Source: Lachnospiraceae bacterium (GTDB lineage Bacteria > Bacillota > Clostridia > Lachnospirales > Lachnospiraceae). Taken from it: 45,212 bases of DNA. A model generated the notes under the pieces. The model made no database searches. It worked only from the letters and a program-made list of their open reading frames with translations, and was not told where the DNA came from. Position numbers and translations under genes: made by a program. The stretch spans positions 1 to 45,212 of the forward strand of contig JAAUZC010000043.1 of NCBI GenBank assembly GCA_014804795.1, given 5' to 3'. Positions 1 through 9,573 of the stretch are shown here, piece after piece; the first letter of the stretch is position 1, and the number at the start of each line of letters is the position of its first letter.

Positions 1-30
1 CAAGGTAGACTTGCCTGAATGAAAGCCTGA

Positions 31-63
31 CCTGTCCGGCGCATGAAATAAGTGCTGGACAGG
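31..63. repeat. imperfect hairpin at the left edge
   Basis: Arms 31-42 (CCTGTCCGGCGC) and 52-63 pair over 12 positions with two G-T wobbles around a 9-base loop, atgaaataa. A T-run starts 11 bases after the hairpin (75-80), which is too far for a standard terminator. The string catgaaataa also occurs in the structured element near 2141, so this may belong to the same repeat family. No gene is supported in 1-164. Confidence 0.35.
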
Positions 64-164
64 GGATGGCAAAATTTTTTACACTTCTATTGCTTCTTTA
101 TCACATCTGAGCAAAATGTCCGGGCTGCTTGTATTAGAAATAAGATTCGCAATGAACGGATATC

Positions 165-1592
165 TCACATATTGGTATCAAACAGTTCATTGAGTCTGAG
201 TAACAGTACTTCAAATTTTTCCTGCGTGTCACTTTCGTTCCAGAGAGTGCAGTCTGTTTCATATTCCGCCCACTGTCTTGTGTATACGAGTGTCAGGGGG
301 CGTTTTTCTTCGTCTGTTTCATCCACCAGCTTAAAGTTTACAATGCCGGCATTTTCAATCAGAGAAAACATGATACAGGCGTTTTCTTCAAGCATAGAGA
401 TTTCCTTTTTAGGGTTTGGAGCATCATGAGCGTACTGTTCTTTGTCTTTTTCGGAGAGTGCGAAGGTTACGGTCACTTCATAAGGTTCGGCAGATGTCTG
501 CAGGGCAAACTGCTGATAAGCCATATCTTCGGGAAAAGTCAGGTTATAGATGATATTTCCCACGGCAGAGTTGTCGCCGATATATTTTGTCCGCCAGGAG
601 TACAGGGATTCATGCGGAAAGCTTTCTTTCTCCGGTGCGGATTTCGGGTTGGTCAGCAGGCAGAAAGCGGCACCGGCGCATAAAATCAGTGCCGGTATCA
701 CGAAAATGAGCGCCGGCTTTTTCCATGTTTTAGCCCGGACGATCCTTTCTTTTAAATCGACTTCTCCAAATGCCAGGGGACAGGCGGGCGCAGGAATCCT
801 TTTCCGGTTTTCCGGCTTGTCATATCCGATCAGGGAAAGTAAATAACTCTTTTTCTCTTCACTGTTGTAGCTTTGCAACACTTTTTCATCACAGGCAAGT
901 TCGATATCCCTGTTAAGCAGGATATAGGCCGCCCATATCAGAGGATGAAACCAGTAAACCGAAAGCAACAGGAAGGCAAAAGCTTTTATATAGTGGTCCT
1001 TTCTCGCGAGATGTGCCTTTTCGTGGGCAAGCACATGGGCAAAGGCCGTATCTGATAACCGGAAGGGAATGTAGATTCTGGGGTTGATCAGACCGAGTAT
1101 AAAAGGCGAATCCACAAATTCACTCTGCCAGATATTATCTTTTAGCCGGACGGCAGTGCGCATTTTCCGGTTCAGGCGCAGATAGCTGAGAAGCAGGTAG
1201 GAGAGCATCAGACATATGCCGGTAAGCCAGAGCAAAACGGCGCCGTTTGCCATGATACGCAGTGCCTCTGCTCCGGATTTTCCTGTGGAGAGCACGGAAA
1301 AAGATAGGTTCGCAGCAGGATTCACTACACGGTCGATAACGGCGATACCGCTGTCTATCTCGGGAAGTGCCCCCGGCTGTATGGTCTCCGGTATGGTTTC
1401 AACGCTTGGAATCAGGCTGAACATGCTCTCCGGGGAAAAGGGAAATACAAGCCGGATACCGACGAAAGCCCAGAGCATACAGGTAAGCTGTTTCGGCATT
1501 TTTTTCAGGATAAGCTGCAGCAGCACAACAACAAGCACGATCCAGCCTGCTGTGATACTCATATTCAAAACTCTTAGAAAAACGGCAGTCAT
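165..1592 (-). CDS. M56 family (BlaR1-like) membrane metallopeptidase with DUF4825-like C-terminus
   Basis: A 475-residue integral membrane zinc peptidase. It begins with hydrophobic segments (about residues 10-28 and 35-55) and has a further segment near 115-135. The gluzincin motif HEKAH at about 189-193 is followed by RKDH, and a membrane segment lies near 205-225. After another transmembrane helix (about 293-313) the extracytoplasmic tail is not a penicillin-binding sensor. It contains LYSWRTKYIGDNSAVGN, which resembles DUF4825. In the BlaR1/MecR1 family an external signal activates the peptidase, which leads to loss of the BlaI-type repressor. The gene lies 5 bases after the repressor gene and has a GAGGTG ribosome site, so the two form an operon. 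The family is clear. The signal is unknown and need not be a beta-lactam. Confidence 0.88.
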   Translation of the reverse strand: MTAVFLRVLNMSITAGWIVLVVVLLQLILKKMPKQLTCMLWAFVGIRLVFPFSPESMFSLIPSVETIPETIQPGALPEIDSGIAVIDRVVNPAANLSFSVLSTGKSGAEALRIMANGAVLLWLTGICLMLSYLLLSYLRLNRKMRTAVRLKDNIWQSEFVDSPFILGLINPRIYIPFRLSDTAFAHVLAHEKAHLARKDHYIKAFAFLLLSVYWFHPLIWAAYILLNRDIELACDEKVLQSYNSEEKKSYLLSLIGYDKPENRKRIPAPACPLAFGEVDLKERIVRAKTWKKPALIFVIPALILCAGAAFCLLTNPKSAPEKESFPHESLYSWRTKYIGDNSAVGNIIYNLTFPEDMAYQQFALQTSAEPYEVTVTFALSEKDKEQYAHDAPNPKKEISMLEENACIMFSLIENAGIVNFKLVDETDEEKRPLTLVYTRQWAEYETDCTLWNESDTQEKFEVLLLRLNELFDTNM

Positions 1593-1597
1593 AAATA

Positions 1598-1954
1598 TTA
1601 CACCTCGCTTTCTATCAGTCTTTTCAGTTCTTCCATTTTTTCGTCAGACAACTTTTTGTGCCGGCCGAAAGCGGCAATGAAAGCCGGCAGAGAGTTTTCA
1701 AATTTCTTTTCGATCAGTTCTTCCATTTCGGCTTCCTGTATCTTGTCTTTGGAAATAAGGGAAGTGACAACAGTATGTTCGTTTTTGAGAATGCCGCGCT
1801 CCGAAAGCCGTTTGATCACGGTGTAGGTGGTTGTGGATTTCCAGCCGAGCTGTTCTTCGCAGAGCCTGACAAGTTCTTTACTTTTTATGGGTTCATGTTC
1901 CCATAGAATTAAACAGAAGCGATATTCACTTTCAAAAATTTTCGGTGTTTCCAT
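1598..1954 (-). CDS. BlaI/MecI/CopY family transcriptional repressor
   Basis: A 118-residue protein of usual family length. The winged-helix N-terminus carries SEYRFCLILWEHEPIKSKEL and the recognition-helix region WKSTTTYTVIKRL, both typical of BlaI. The C-terminal half (about 75-118) is the dimerisation region where the partner peptidase usually cuts. It has a strong AAAGGAGG ribosome site. It is the first gene of a two-gene operon with the M56 peptidase, and its promoter contains two palindromes that are probably its own operators, implying autoregulation. No beta-lactamase gene is nearby, so the regulon lies elsewhere or is limited to this operon. Confidence 0.92.
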   Translation of the reverse strand: METPKIFESEYRFCLILWEHEPIKSKELVRLCEEQLGWKSTTTYTVIKRLSERGILKNEHTVVTSLISKDKIQEAEMEELIEKKFENSLPAFIAAFGRHKKLSDEKMEELKRLIESEV

Positions 1955-1973
1955 AAAAATAGACCTCCTTTTA

Positions 1974-2028
1974 CTCTAACGCGTTAGAGAATATAATTTA
2001 ATCTAACACATTAGAGTAAGGAAGTCAA
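1974..2028 (-). promoter_or_regulatory. BlaI operon promoter with two operators
   Basis: On the minus strand a -35 TTGACT (2023-2028), a 17-base spacer and a -10 TAGATT (2000-2005) are visible. A perfect 16-bp palindrome CTCTAACGCGTTAGAG (1974-1989) covers the expected start region. A second, imperfect copy with arms CTAA/TTAG (2003-2014) overlaps the -10. Two related sites over a promoter fit BlaI-type autorepression. The half-site differs from the TACA core of classical bla operators. Confidence 0.75.
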
Positions 2029-2045
2029 GCGGGTGATTGATTTTT

Positions 2046-2221
2046 ATAAACAGTTTAGCCCTCCCATTCATAAAAGCGGCTGCTTCGCATCCGTCGCCGC
2101 TTGCGCGGCTTAACTTTTATTCATGTGGAGGCGCTTCGCTCATGAAATAATTAGCAATCAGTGCTTTGTGTGCAAGCACCCACACACAGCTTGCCAATTA
2201 TTTCATGGCTAAACTGTTTAT
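2046..2221 (-). repeat. 176-nt multi-hairpin element overlapping the DAHP synthase stop codon
   Basis: Perfect 15-bp outer arms lie at 2046-2060 and 2207-2221. Inside, 2141-2157 pairs with 2191-2207 over 17 positions. The only non-canonical pair becomes a G-U wobble in the minus-strand RNA. A GCCGC/GCGGC stem (2096-2109) has the loop GCAA in the minus-strand sense, a GNRA loop, and a TGC-GAA-GCA mini-hairpin is adjacent. The TAA stop of DAHP synthase lies inside the right outer arm. No T-run follows, so it is not a simple terminator. It could be a 3' UTR RNA structure or a small repetitive element. Confidence 0.7.
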
Positions 2222-3246
2222 TCATACTCTGCAATATCATAGATGAGTCGTTCCGTATCCTCCCAGCCGAGGCAGGGGTCCGTAATGGATTTTCCGTAGA
2301 TGCCGTCGCCGATTTTCTGGCAGCCTTCTTCCAGATAGCTTTCCACCATGACGCCTTTTACGAGCTTATGGATATCGGGATTCAGCTTGCGGCTGTGCAG
2401 CACTTCTTTCACAATACGGATCTGCTGCTTAAACTGTTTGTTGGAATTATTGTGGTTGGAGTCGATGATGCAGGCGGGATTTACCAGATCCCGTTCACTG
2501 TATAATTCCAGCAATGTGTTTAAATCTTCGTAGTGATAGTTGGGCAGGCTTCTGCCGTATTTATTGACAGAACCGCGCAGTACCGTATGGGCAAGTTCAT
2601 TGCCTGTGGTTTTTACCGCCCAACCTCTGTAAATAAAAGAGTGGGGATGCTGCGCCGCATAGACGGAATTTAACATGATCGAAAAATCGCCGCTGGTGGG
2701 GTTCTTCATGCCTGCCGGCACGTCAAAGCCGCTGACAGTCAGGCGGTGCTGCTGGTCTTCCACGGAGCGGGCGCCGATTGCCACATAGGAGAGGATATCG
2801 GAAACATAGCCCCAGTTTTCAGGGTAAAGCATTTCGTCCGCACAGGTCAGTCCGGATTCACTGATGGCCCGGATGTGCATTTTTCGCATGGCGATGATAC
2901 CCGCCAGAAAGTCTTCCTGTTTATTAGGGTCCGGCTGGTGAACGATACCTTTATAGCCGTCTCCGGTGGTTCGGGGTTTGTTTGTATAAATTCTCGGAAT
3001 AAGAATCAGCCTGTCCTTTACTTTATCGTTGAGTCCAGCGAGACGCTCCACATATTCGCAGACGGAATCTTCGTTGTCCGCGGAACAGGGGCCGATGATC
3101 ACTAAAAATTTGTTGCTCTCTCCGGTGATAACGGAACGGATTTCTGCGTCCCTGATACGCTTCAACTCAATTAATTTAGCGGGCAGGGGATATTGCTCTC
3201 TGATCTCATCAGGGGTCGGCAGTAATTTTATAAATTCAAATGACAT
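2218..3246 (-). CDS. aroF: 3-deoxy-7-phosphoheptulonate synthase (DAHP synthase), class I
   Basis: First committed enzyme of the shikimate pathway: it condenses phosphoenolpyruvate and erythrose 4-phosphate in the cytoplasm. The 342-residue protein matches the E. coli AroF/G/H type in length. Visible motifs are IIGPCSADN, the substrate loop RIYTNKPRTTGDGYKG, AIGARSVEDQQHR, KNPTSGDF, the metal-binding DSNHNNSNK, VMVESYLEEG and a C-terminal SITDPC. It has its own promoter and an AAAGGAG ribosome site and is not closely linked to other aro genes. The N-terminal extension of this type normally carries the aromatic amino acid feedback site. The substrate specificity of that feedback (Phe, Tyr or Trp) cannot be read here. 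Confidence 0.96.
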   Translation of the reverse strand: MSFEFIKLLPTPDEIREQYPLPAKLIELKRIRDAEIRSVITGESNKFLVIIGPCSADNEDSVCEYVERLAGLNDKVKDRLILIPRIYTNKPRTTGDGYKGIVHQPDPNKQEDFLAGIIAMRKMHIRAISESGLTCADEMLYPENWGYVSDILSYVAIGARSVEDQQHRLTVSGFDVPAGMKNPTSGDFSIMLNSVYAAQHPHSFIYRGWAVKTTGNELAHTVLRGSVNKYGRSLPNYHYEDLNTLLELYSERDLVNPACIIDSNHNNSNKQFKQQIRIVKEVLHSRKLNPDIHKLVKGVMVESYLEEGCQKIGDGIYGKSITDPCLGWEDTERLIYDIAEYE

Positions 3247-3284
3247 TGTTGTTTATGCTCCTTTATCAATTTTAAACCTTACAT

Positions 3285-3313
3285 ATTATACATGATGGTT
3301 TATAAAGATGCAA
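3285..3313 (-). promoter_or_regulatory. promoter of DAHP synthase
   Basis: On the minus strand TTGCAT (3308-3313), 17 bases and TATAAT (3285-3290) form a good sigma-A promoter. The leader to the start codon is only about 40 bases, too short for a T-box or a trp-type attenuator. Confidence 0.7.
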
Positions 3314-3348
3314 GAATTTTGTTAGGAGCATATCAGCAGAGACAGAAT

Positions 3349-4773
3349 TTACATTTTTAAATAACGCCGCAGAGAAATAAGCTGCAGCACAGAGAGCAAA
3401 AGCTGACTTGCGAGCAGTGCCCACAGATAACCCTTGATACCGAATACAGGAATACAGAAAAACACAAAGGCGAGCCTGACAAGAAGACTTGCGACGCCAT
3501 AAAAAAAGGAAGATATGGTTTTTCCGAGACCATGCAGAATACTGGTAAGTGTGGAGTTCATATAGAGAAAAGGGCATATAAAGCCTAAAATCTGCAGGTA
3601 GCCGCCGGCTTTTTCCTGATGGAAGACAAATTTGCCGAGAACAGGGCCAAAGAGCAAAAAGAACCCAAGGCAGAAAAAACCGAGAAGCAGGCAGTAATGT
3701 ACCGAGCGGTGAACTGCTTTGGCAATAGTATGCTCCTGATGCAGCGCCTGAGCCTCAGAGACCGTTGGCAGCAGCATCACGGCAATGGAACCGGTCAGGG
3801 CTGTGGGGAATAAAATAAAGGGAAGCGCCATACCGGTCAGAATACCATATTCGCTGAGCGCGGAGGCGGTATCCAGACCAAACATGCGGAGTCTGTCGGG
3901 AATCGCAATGGATTCTATGCTTTGCAGAAAATTCTGGATGATGCGTCCGGCAGACAGCGGAATCGCCATCATAAAAAGTTCAGGAAAGAGAGCGGATATA
4001 GAAAATACTTTTGCGGGCACAGGAAATTCTTTTGCCGCCAGGGCGTATTTATCCGCCTTTTTAAAGCAGTACCATAAATATAGAAGAGAAAGCACTGCGG
4101 AAGAAATCTCTCCGATGACCATACCGGTGACAGCAAGAGAAATATCCGGTGTTTTACCTGCGTTTTCCATGAGAAATGCGCGGCATAAAAACAGTACGCT
4201 GCCCACCCGCACAAGCTGCTCAAAAAGCTGGCTGAAGGCGGGGAAACCGGCGGATTTTTTTCCGTAAAAATAGCCGCTTACACAACTGTGTATACTGGAA
4301 ACAGGAAAAGAGAGCGCCAGAATTTTTAAAAGCGGCGCACATCTTTCTTCCAATAAAAAGCGTACTGCAATTTCTTCGCAGTGAAAATAGACAAAACAGG
4401 CGATGAGAAGAGAAAAAAACAGTGAAAGCAGCATGCCGGCAGCAAGAACCGTATAAGCGCGAAAGTTTTCTGAAGGAGTGGAATCTGTTTTATTTTTGGC
4501 GGCAGAATTTCCTGAAACGCCTGCGGTTGCGGTGATCCGGGAAATGGCGGTCTGGAAGCCGACTACGGAAATCGAGTAGGCAAGCGCCATAACAGGGCTG
4601 ATAAGCTGATAAATACCGATGTTTTCCGCGCCAAACATGCGGGATAAGAAGATACGATAAAAAAAGCCGATAATGCGGCTGATCATACCGGCCGCAGTGA
4701 GTAAAAGCGCACCGCTGAGTATTCGGCTTTTTTTTACTCTATGGGAAAGATAAGACAAAGAAAACAGCTTCAT
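3349..4773 (-). CDS. SpoVB-like polysaccharide/lipid flippase (MVF/MATE superfamily)
   Basis: A strongly hydrophobic protein of about 474 residues with roughly 12-14 transmembrane helices. The N-terminal region reads AAGMISRIIGFFYRIFLSRM followed by GAENIGIYQLISPV, which is characteristic of stage V sporulation protein B and related polysaccharide exporters. Family members flip lipid-linked sugar precursors for peptidoglycan or spore cortex. An in-frame ATG lies 18 bases upstream at 4791. I prefer 4773 because AGGAGC sits seven bases before it on the minus strand. The gene stands alone between DAHP synthase and groES. Whether it acts in sporulation or in another export route cannot be told. 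Confidence 0.88.
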   Translation of the reverse strand: MKLFSLSYLSHRVKKSRILSGALLLTAAGMISRIIGFFYRIFLSRMFGAENIGIYQLISPVMALAYSISVVGFQTAISRITATAGVSGNSAAKNKTDSTPSENFRAYTVLAAGMLLSLFFSLLIACFVYFHCEEIAVRFLLEERCAPLLKILALSFPVSSIHSCVSGYFYGKKSAGFPAFSQLFEQLVRVGSVLFLCRAFLMENAGKTPDISLAVTGMVIGEISSAVLSLLYLWYCFKKADKYALAAKEFPVPAKVFSISALFPELFMMAIPLSAGRIIQNFLQSIESIAIPDRLRMFGLDTASALSEYGILTGMALPFILFPTALTGSIAVMLLPTVSEAQALHQEHTIAKAVHRSVHYCLLLGFFCLGFFLLFGPVLGKFVFHQEKAGGYLQILGFICPFLYMNSTLTSILHGLGKTISSFFYGVASLLVRLAFVFFCIPVFGIKGYLWALLASQLLLSVLQLISLRRYLKM

Positions 4774-4942
4774 AAAAGTGCTCCTGATCATGTGGACAGA
4801 TAACTCTGTTAAATATATGCGGCAGGTCTTTCTAAAATAATTATAAAATCACAGAATTCTGAAGAATGAAAGAAAACAAAAGAAAATAAGAGATATATTA
4901 AGAAAACAAGAGAAAAAGTGATAAAACGGTGAATGTTCGGAG

Positions 4943-4971
4943 TTGCAAAGCAAAAAGGATGAAACTAATAT
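4943..4971 (+). promoter_or_regulatory. groESL promoter
   Basis: TTGCAA (4943-4948), 17 bases and TAATAT (4966-4971) form a sigma-A promoter. The start site would fall just before the CIRCE element. The rest of 4774-5060 holds AT-rich sequence without a recognisable gene. Confidence 0.75.
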
Positions 4972-4983
4972 ATGTTTTAGTTC

Positions 4984-5010
4984 TTAGCACTCAATTGAAA
5001 AGAGTGCTAA
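4984..5010 (+). promoter_or_regulatory. CIRCE element (HrcA operator)
   Basis: A perfect match to the canonical inverted repeat: TTAGCACTC (4984-4992), nine bases, GAGTGCTAA (5002-5010). It lies between the promoter and groES, so groESL is expected to be repressed by HrcA and induced by heat. hrcA is not in the window. Confidence 0.98.
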
Positions 5011-5060
5011 CAAATTGACATAACCGCGTAAGCAGGCGGAACATTGAAGGAGGTTTTACC

Positions 5061-6973
<1,913 letters not shown>

Positions 6974-6981
6974 TCATCCAA

Positions 6982-7111
6982 GCCATGCATCAATAAAAAG
7001 GGAAACGCCCGGCGCAAGTTTACTTGCGGCCGGGCATTTCCCTTTTTATTGATATAGGGCGCAGCCCTCATCCGAGGGAAAATGCAAAGCATTTTTCCTC
7101 GGATGCATGGC
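6982..7111. repeat. second closed multi-hairpin element after groEL
   Basis: Arms GCCATGCATC (6982-6991) and GATGCATGGC (7102-7111) are perfect complements and enclose the groEL terminator (6989-7053), a small GGGC-GCA-GCCC hairpin (7057-7066) and a 17-bp hairpin (7069-7085 with 7089-7105, one wobble, 3-base loop). The outer arms overlap the inner stems, so alternative folds are possible. Just outside, 7115-7125 reads GCCTGCCAATT, nearly the same as 2189-2199 in the element after DAHP synthase. Confidence 0.55.
6989..7053 (+). terminator. groEL terminator
   Basis: A long hairpin: ATCAATAAAAAGGGA on the left pairs with its complement ending at 7053, and a GC-rich inner stem GCCCGGC-GCAAG closes on a TTTA loop. 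The AT-rich outer stem supplies the T-run (CCTTTTTATT), and on the minus strand it could also serve the convergent XRE gene. Confidence 0.85.
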
Positions 7112-7132
7112 GTAGCCTGCCAATTGGAATTG

Positions 7133-7600
7133 TTACCTGAGCCTGATTTCATAGTGTTTCGTAAAATAGATAACAAACATTATGAGTCCTACCAATGTAA
7201 TGAAGAGACCTACTCCTGTACCTTTGTTTTCAGGATAATAATAGTTTATAGCAAAATGAATAGGACTCATCAAAACCGCTATTGCCAACCATATTAATTC
7301 AACCCTCAATAAACTTTTTTGTGCTTTATCTTTCTTCTGCTGTAACTCAATAAGATTTTCTTCTGCTTTTTCTCGATAATTTTCCATACTGATCCTTTCT
7401 CCGGAAAGCAGCTCATTTACGGTGATTTCCAAAATATCACACAAACTTAACATAATAGATACATCAGGACAACTTTTCCCGGTCTCCCATTTTGACACTG
7501 CTCTATTGGTAATGTTCAATTTTTCGGCTAACTGTATTTGAGTAAGCCCCTTCTCTTTTCGACAAGTTGAAATAAATTTCCCTATTGCTTCTTGATTCAT
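7133..7600 (-). CDS. XRE-family HTH regulator with C-terminal membrane anchor
   Basis: A 155-residue protein. Residues about 5-62 form a Cro/C1-type helix-turn-helix (KEKGLTQIQLAEKLNITNRA then VSKWETGKSCPDVSIML). A charged, probably coiled stretch follows (about 73-97), then two hydrophobic helices (about 100-120 and 128-147), so the DNA-binding domain is likely tethered to the membrane. This arrangement is common in Clostridia and Bacilli, usually without a known target. It has an AAGGAAGGAGG ribosome site. It lies 136 bases downstream of the Lnt-like gene on the same strand. The gap holds partial inverted repeats (CAACGG/CCGTTG type, 7650-7700) that could be its operator, and a TATACT -10-like box near 7622. 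Confidence 0.85.
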   Translation of the reverse strand: MNQEAIGKFISTCRKEKGLTQIQLAEKLNITNRAVSKWETGKSCPDVSIMLSLCDILEITVNELLSGERISMENYREKAEENLIELQQKKDKAQKSLLRVELIWLAIAVLMSPIHFAINYYYPENKGTGVGLFITLVGLIMFVIYFTKHYEIRLR

Positions 7601-7736
7601 TTTCGCCTCCTTCCTTGCAACCAGTATAACATCAAAAAAATACCATGGAACGAACCAACGGTTGATTTTCGCCGGTTCAACTATCCGTTGACCGTAAAAT
7701 ACCGTTCTTCCAGCTGGGCAAACCGGAATTTGCTTA

Positions 7737-9215
7737 TCACCTTCTATTTAGACATTTTGGAATTATGAAACTTCCTAATACATATATGCCACATAGATAT
7801 ACAAATATATTACCCACATGTGAATATAAGGTAAAACGTCCATTTGTGATGACCTGTGCAGCTAAAGTTTTTGTATCTGATTGAAAATAATTTGTCTGTG
7901 CAAGTATATTCCCCCTATTGTCAGCCACGATCGACATTCCTTTGTTTGTATGCCTGATGATATTGCTTCCATTTTCAACGGCACGTACAATGGCAGTTTT
8001 TGTGGCAAGTAATGTCATTTCCCTCCAGTCAGAAGCCGGAACCAGCAAAATATCCACATTGCTTTTTCCTGCCTGCTGTATCTTTGATGCAAAAGCCATA
8101 TCAGAGCATATGAACGTTGCGAGTTTTCCATATTCCGTATCGAAGCTTTGCAGTTCACCATCGCCTTTTTGACACAGTTCTCCAATAGAACGCCCGTACT
8201 TAAAATATTCTGCAACCTGCTCCCCTTGCGGATTAAATACAGCTGTTTTATTTTCCTTTAAGCTTTCATAAGGCGTTTTCACTAAGAGCGAAACAATCAG
8301 ATAAATTCCTTCTTCTTTTGCAGTAGTTGACGCTCTCTGTAAAAGCGCCGCTTCATCCTGCTTAAGAACTGCTCCATTCAATTCAGACCAGAAAACAATC
8401 TTTGCGCCGGCTTCTGCCTCCTGCTTTGTTTTGATGAAAAGTTCATCCGTCACAGATGCCAGTTTATCCTGCGTGTTTGTCACATTTTCATCAGTAAAGG
8501 TATCTGTATAAAATGTGGCATATACATCTTCATCATCATTCAAAAGATGAGAAACCGGTACTGTCACACCGGCTATTCTAGCACTTTCTTTTGGATTTCC
8601 TACAAAATGATACATGACAATACCATAAATAAATATCAGCCCAATGACCGAAGCAAATACTGCAACATACTTTCTTAATACCTTTTGATTGCTCCTGTTA
8701 TTCCAAATCCATATTACCATTGCCGCAGTCCAATACATGATAAAAGTAATCCCGTAAATCCCGGTTATTGTCACGATTTGCAGCAGGTACAGATTTTGAA
8801 ATTGTGTATAAGCATCAGACAAACCGCCTAAAATCGGATAGATTAAATAAATAATATATTCTATTAACACCATGATACTTGCAACAATAATCGTATCCTG
8901 AAATCTCATTTTGGATTTTATCCAATAGAAATACGGCAAAGCTTTTAAAAGCGCTAATAAAATGCCTACAATAATGCATATTTTTATATCCATTCCAATT
9001 ACTTTCCAAAACTGAATCACAAATCCAAGGGCATAGCAAAGAATTATTGCAGAATACGCTTTTCGTGTTTTATCGAAATAACCCATGCCAAGAAACAGAA
9101 TAGGGTAAACCCATGCAAAAATCGGAATATTCCATTCCCCGTTGGAAAGTACATAAATTAGAAAACTTATGATTATGTATATGAGAAAACTATGTTTTTT
9201 TAAAAATTGTTTCAA
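7737..9215 (-). CDS. Lnt-like apolipoprotein N-acyltransferase / carbon-nitrogen hydrolase
   Basis: A 492-residue membrane protein with about seven hydrophobic helices before residue 205, then an extracytoplasmic nitrilase-fold domain (about 215-455) and a final helix near 470. The three catalytic positions of the family can be matched: Glu in VFWSELNG, Lys in YFKYGRSIGE and Cys in TFICSDMAF. In Gram-negatives Lnt N-acylates the lipoprotein cysteine. Homologues in Firmicutes are less studied and may act on other acyl acceptors. The start is TTG, chosen because GGAGGTGAA lies just upstream. Length and topology fit Lnt (about 500). The exact reaction is inferred from family only. Confidence 0.8.
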   Translation of the reverse strand: MKQFLKKHSFLIYIIISFLIYVLSNGEWNIPIFAWVYPILFLGMGYFDKTRKAYSAIILCYALGFVIQFWKVIGMDIKICIIVGILLALLKALPYFYWIKSKMRFQDTIIVASIMVLIEYIIYLIYPILGGLSDAYTQFQNLYLLQIVTITGIYGITFIMYWTAAMVIWIWNNRSNQKVLRKYVAVFASVIGLIFIYGIVMYHFVGNPKESARIAGVTVPVSHLLNDDEDVYATFYTDTFTDENVTNTQDKLASVTDELFIKTKQEAEAGAKIVFWSELNGAVLKQDEAALLQRASTTAKEEGIYLIVSLLVKTPYESLKENKTAVFNPQGEQVAEYFKYGRSIGELCQKGDGELQSFDTEYGKLATFICSDMAFASKIQQAGKSNVDILLVPASDWREMTLLATKTAIVRAVENGSNIIRHTNKGMSIVADNRGNILAQTNYFQSDTKTLAAQVITNGRFTLYSHVGNIFVYLCGIYVLGSFIIPKCLNRR

Positions 9216-9573
9216 AAGAAATTCACCTCCAAATACCGATTTGTTAGCTTTATTATAACTTTTTTTAGCAGATACACAATATTGAAAAGAGAGTTTTTAC
9301 TTTGCACCCATTTCTCAGTTTTGTGAACGGGAAATTATGTGCAACCGCCAGTATTTGGACTTTGTGGCTTTTTGGGAAGGGCAGTCTCCTTTCGAACTGG
9401 AGAAACTGAATAAACCGTAACGAATTTGATGGATTAGCGGAGTATTGTCTGAATCAGACGCGTATTTTTGAAAACTGGGTGGATTTTGCGGCCAGTCGGG
9501 TATGTGGTATGTGCCGCCTCATCCTTGAAAATAATTCACGCACATTGCGGTGTGTCTGTATCACATAAGGGAA
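9216..9573. other. gene-poor stretch with Lnt promoter and possible coding remnants
   Basis: Minus-strand promoter elements for the Lnt-like gene are visible: TTGTGT (9274-9279), 16 bases, TATAAT (9252-9257). On the plus strand, 9301-9420 reads as a start-less coding-like stretch (QYLDFVAFWEGQSPFELEKL) that ends at TAA. A second one in another frame follows from about 9422 (EFDGLAEYCLNQTRIFENW). Together they look like a frameshifted gene fragment. I could not assign a family. Nothing else is seen. Confidence 0.35.

Noticed and set aside
4774-5060. Riboswitch or other RNA upstream of groES
   Set aside because: The region is explained by the promoter and CIRCE element. No further conserved structure was recognised.
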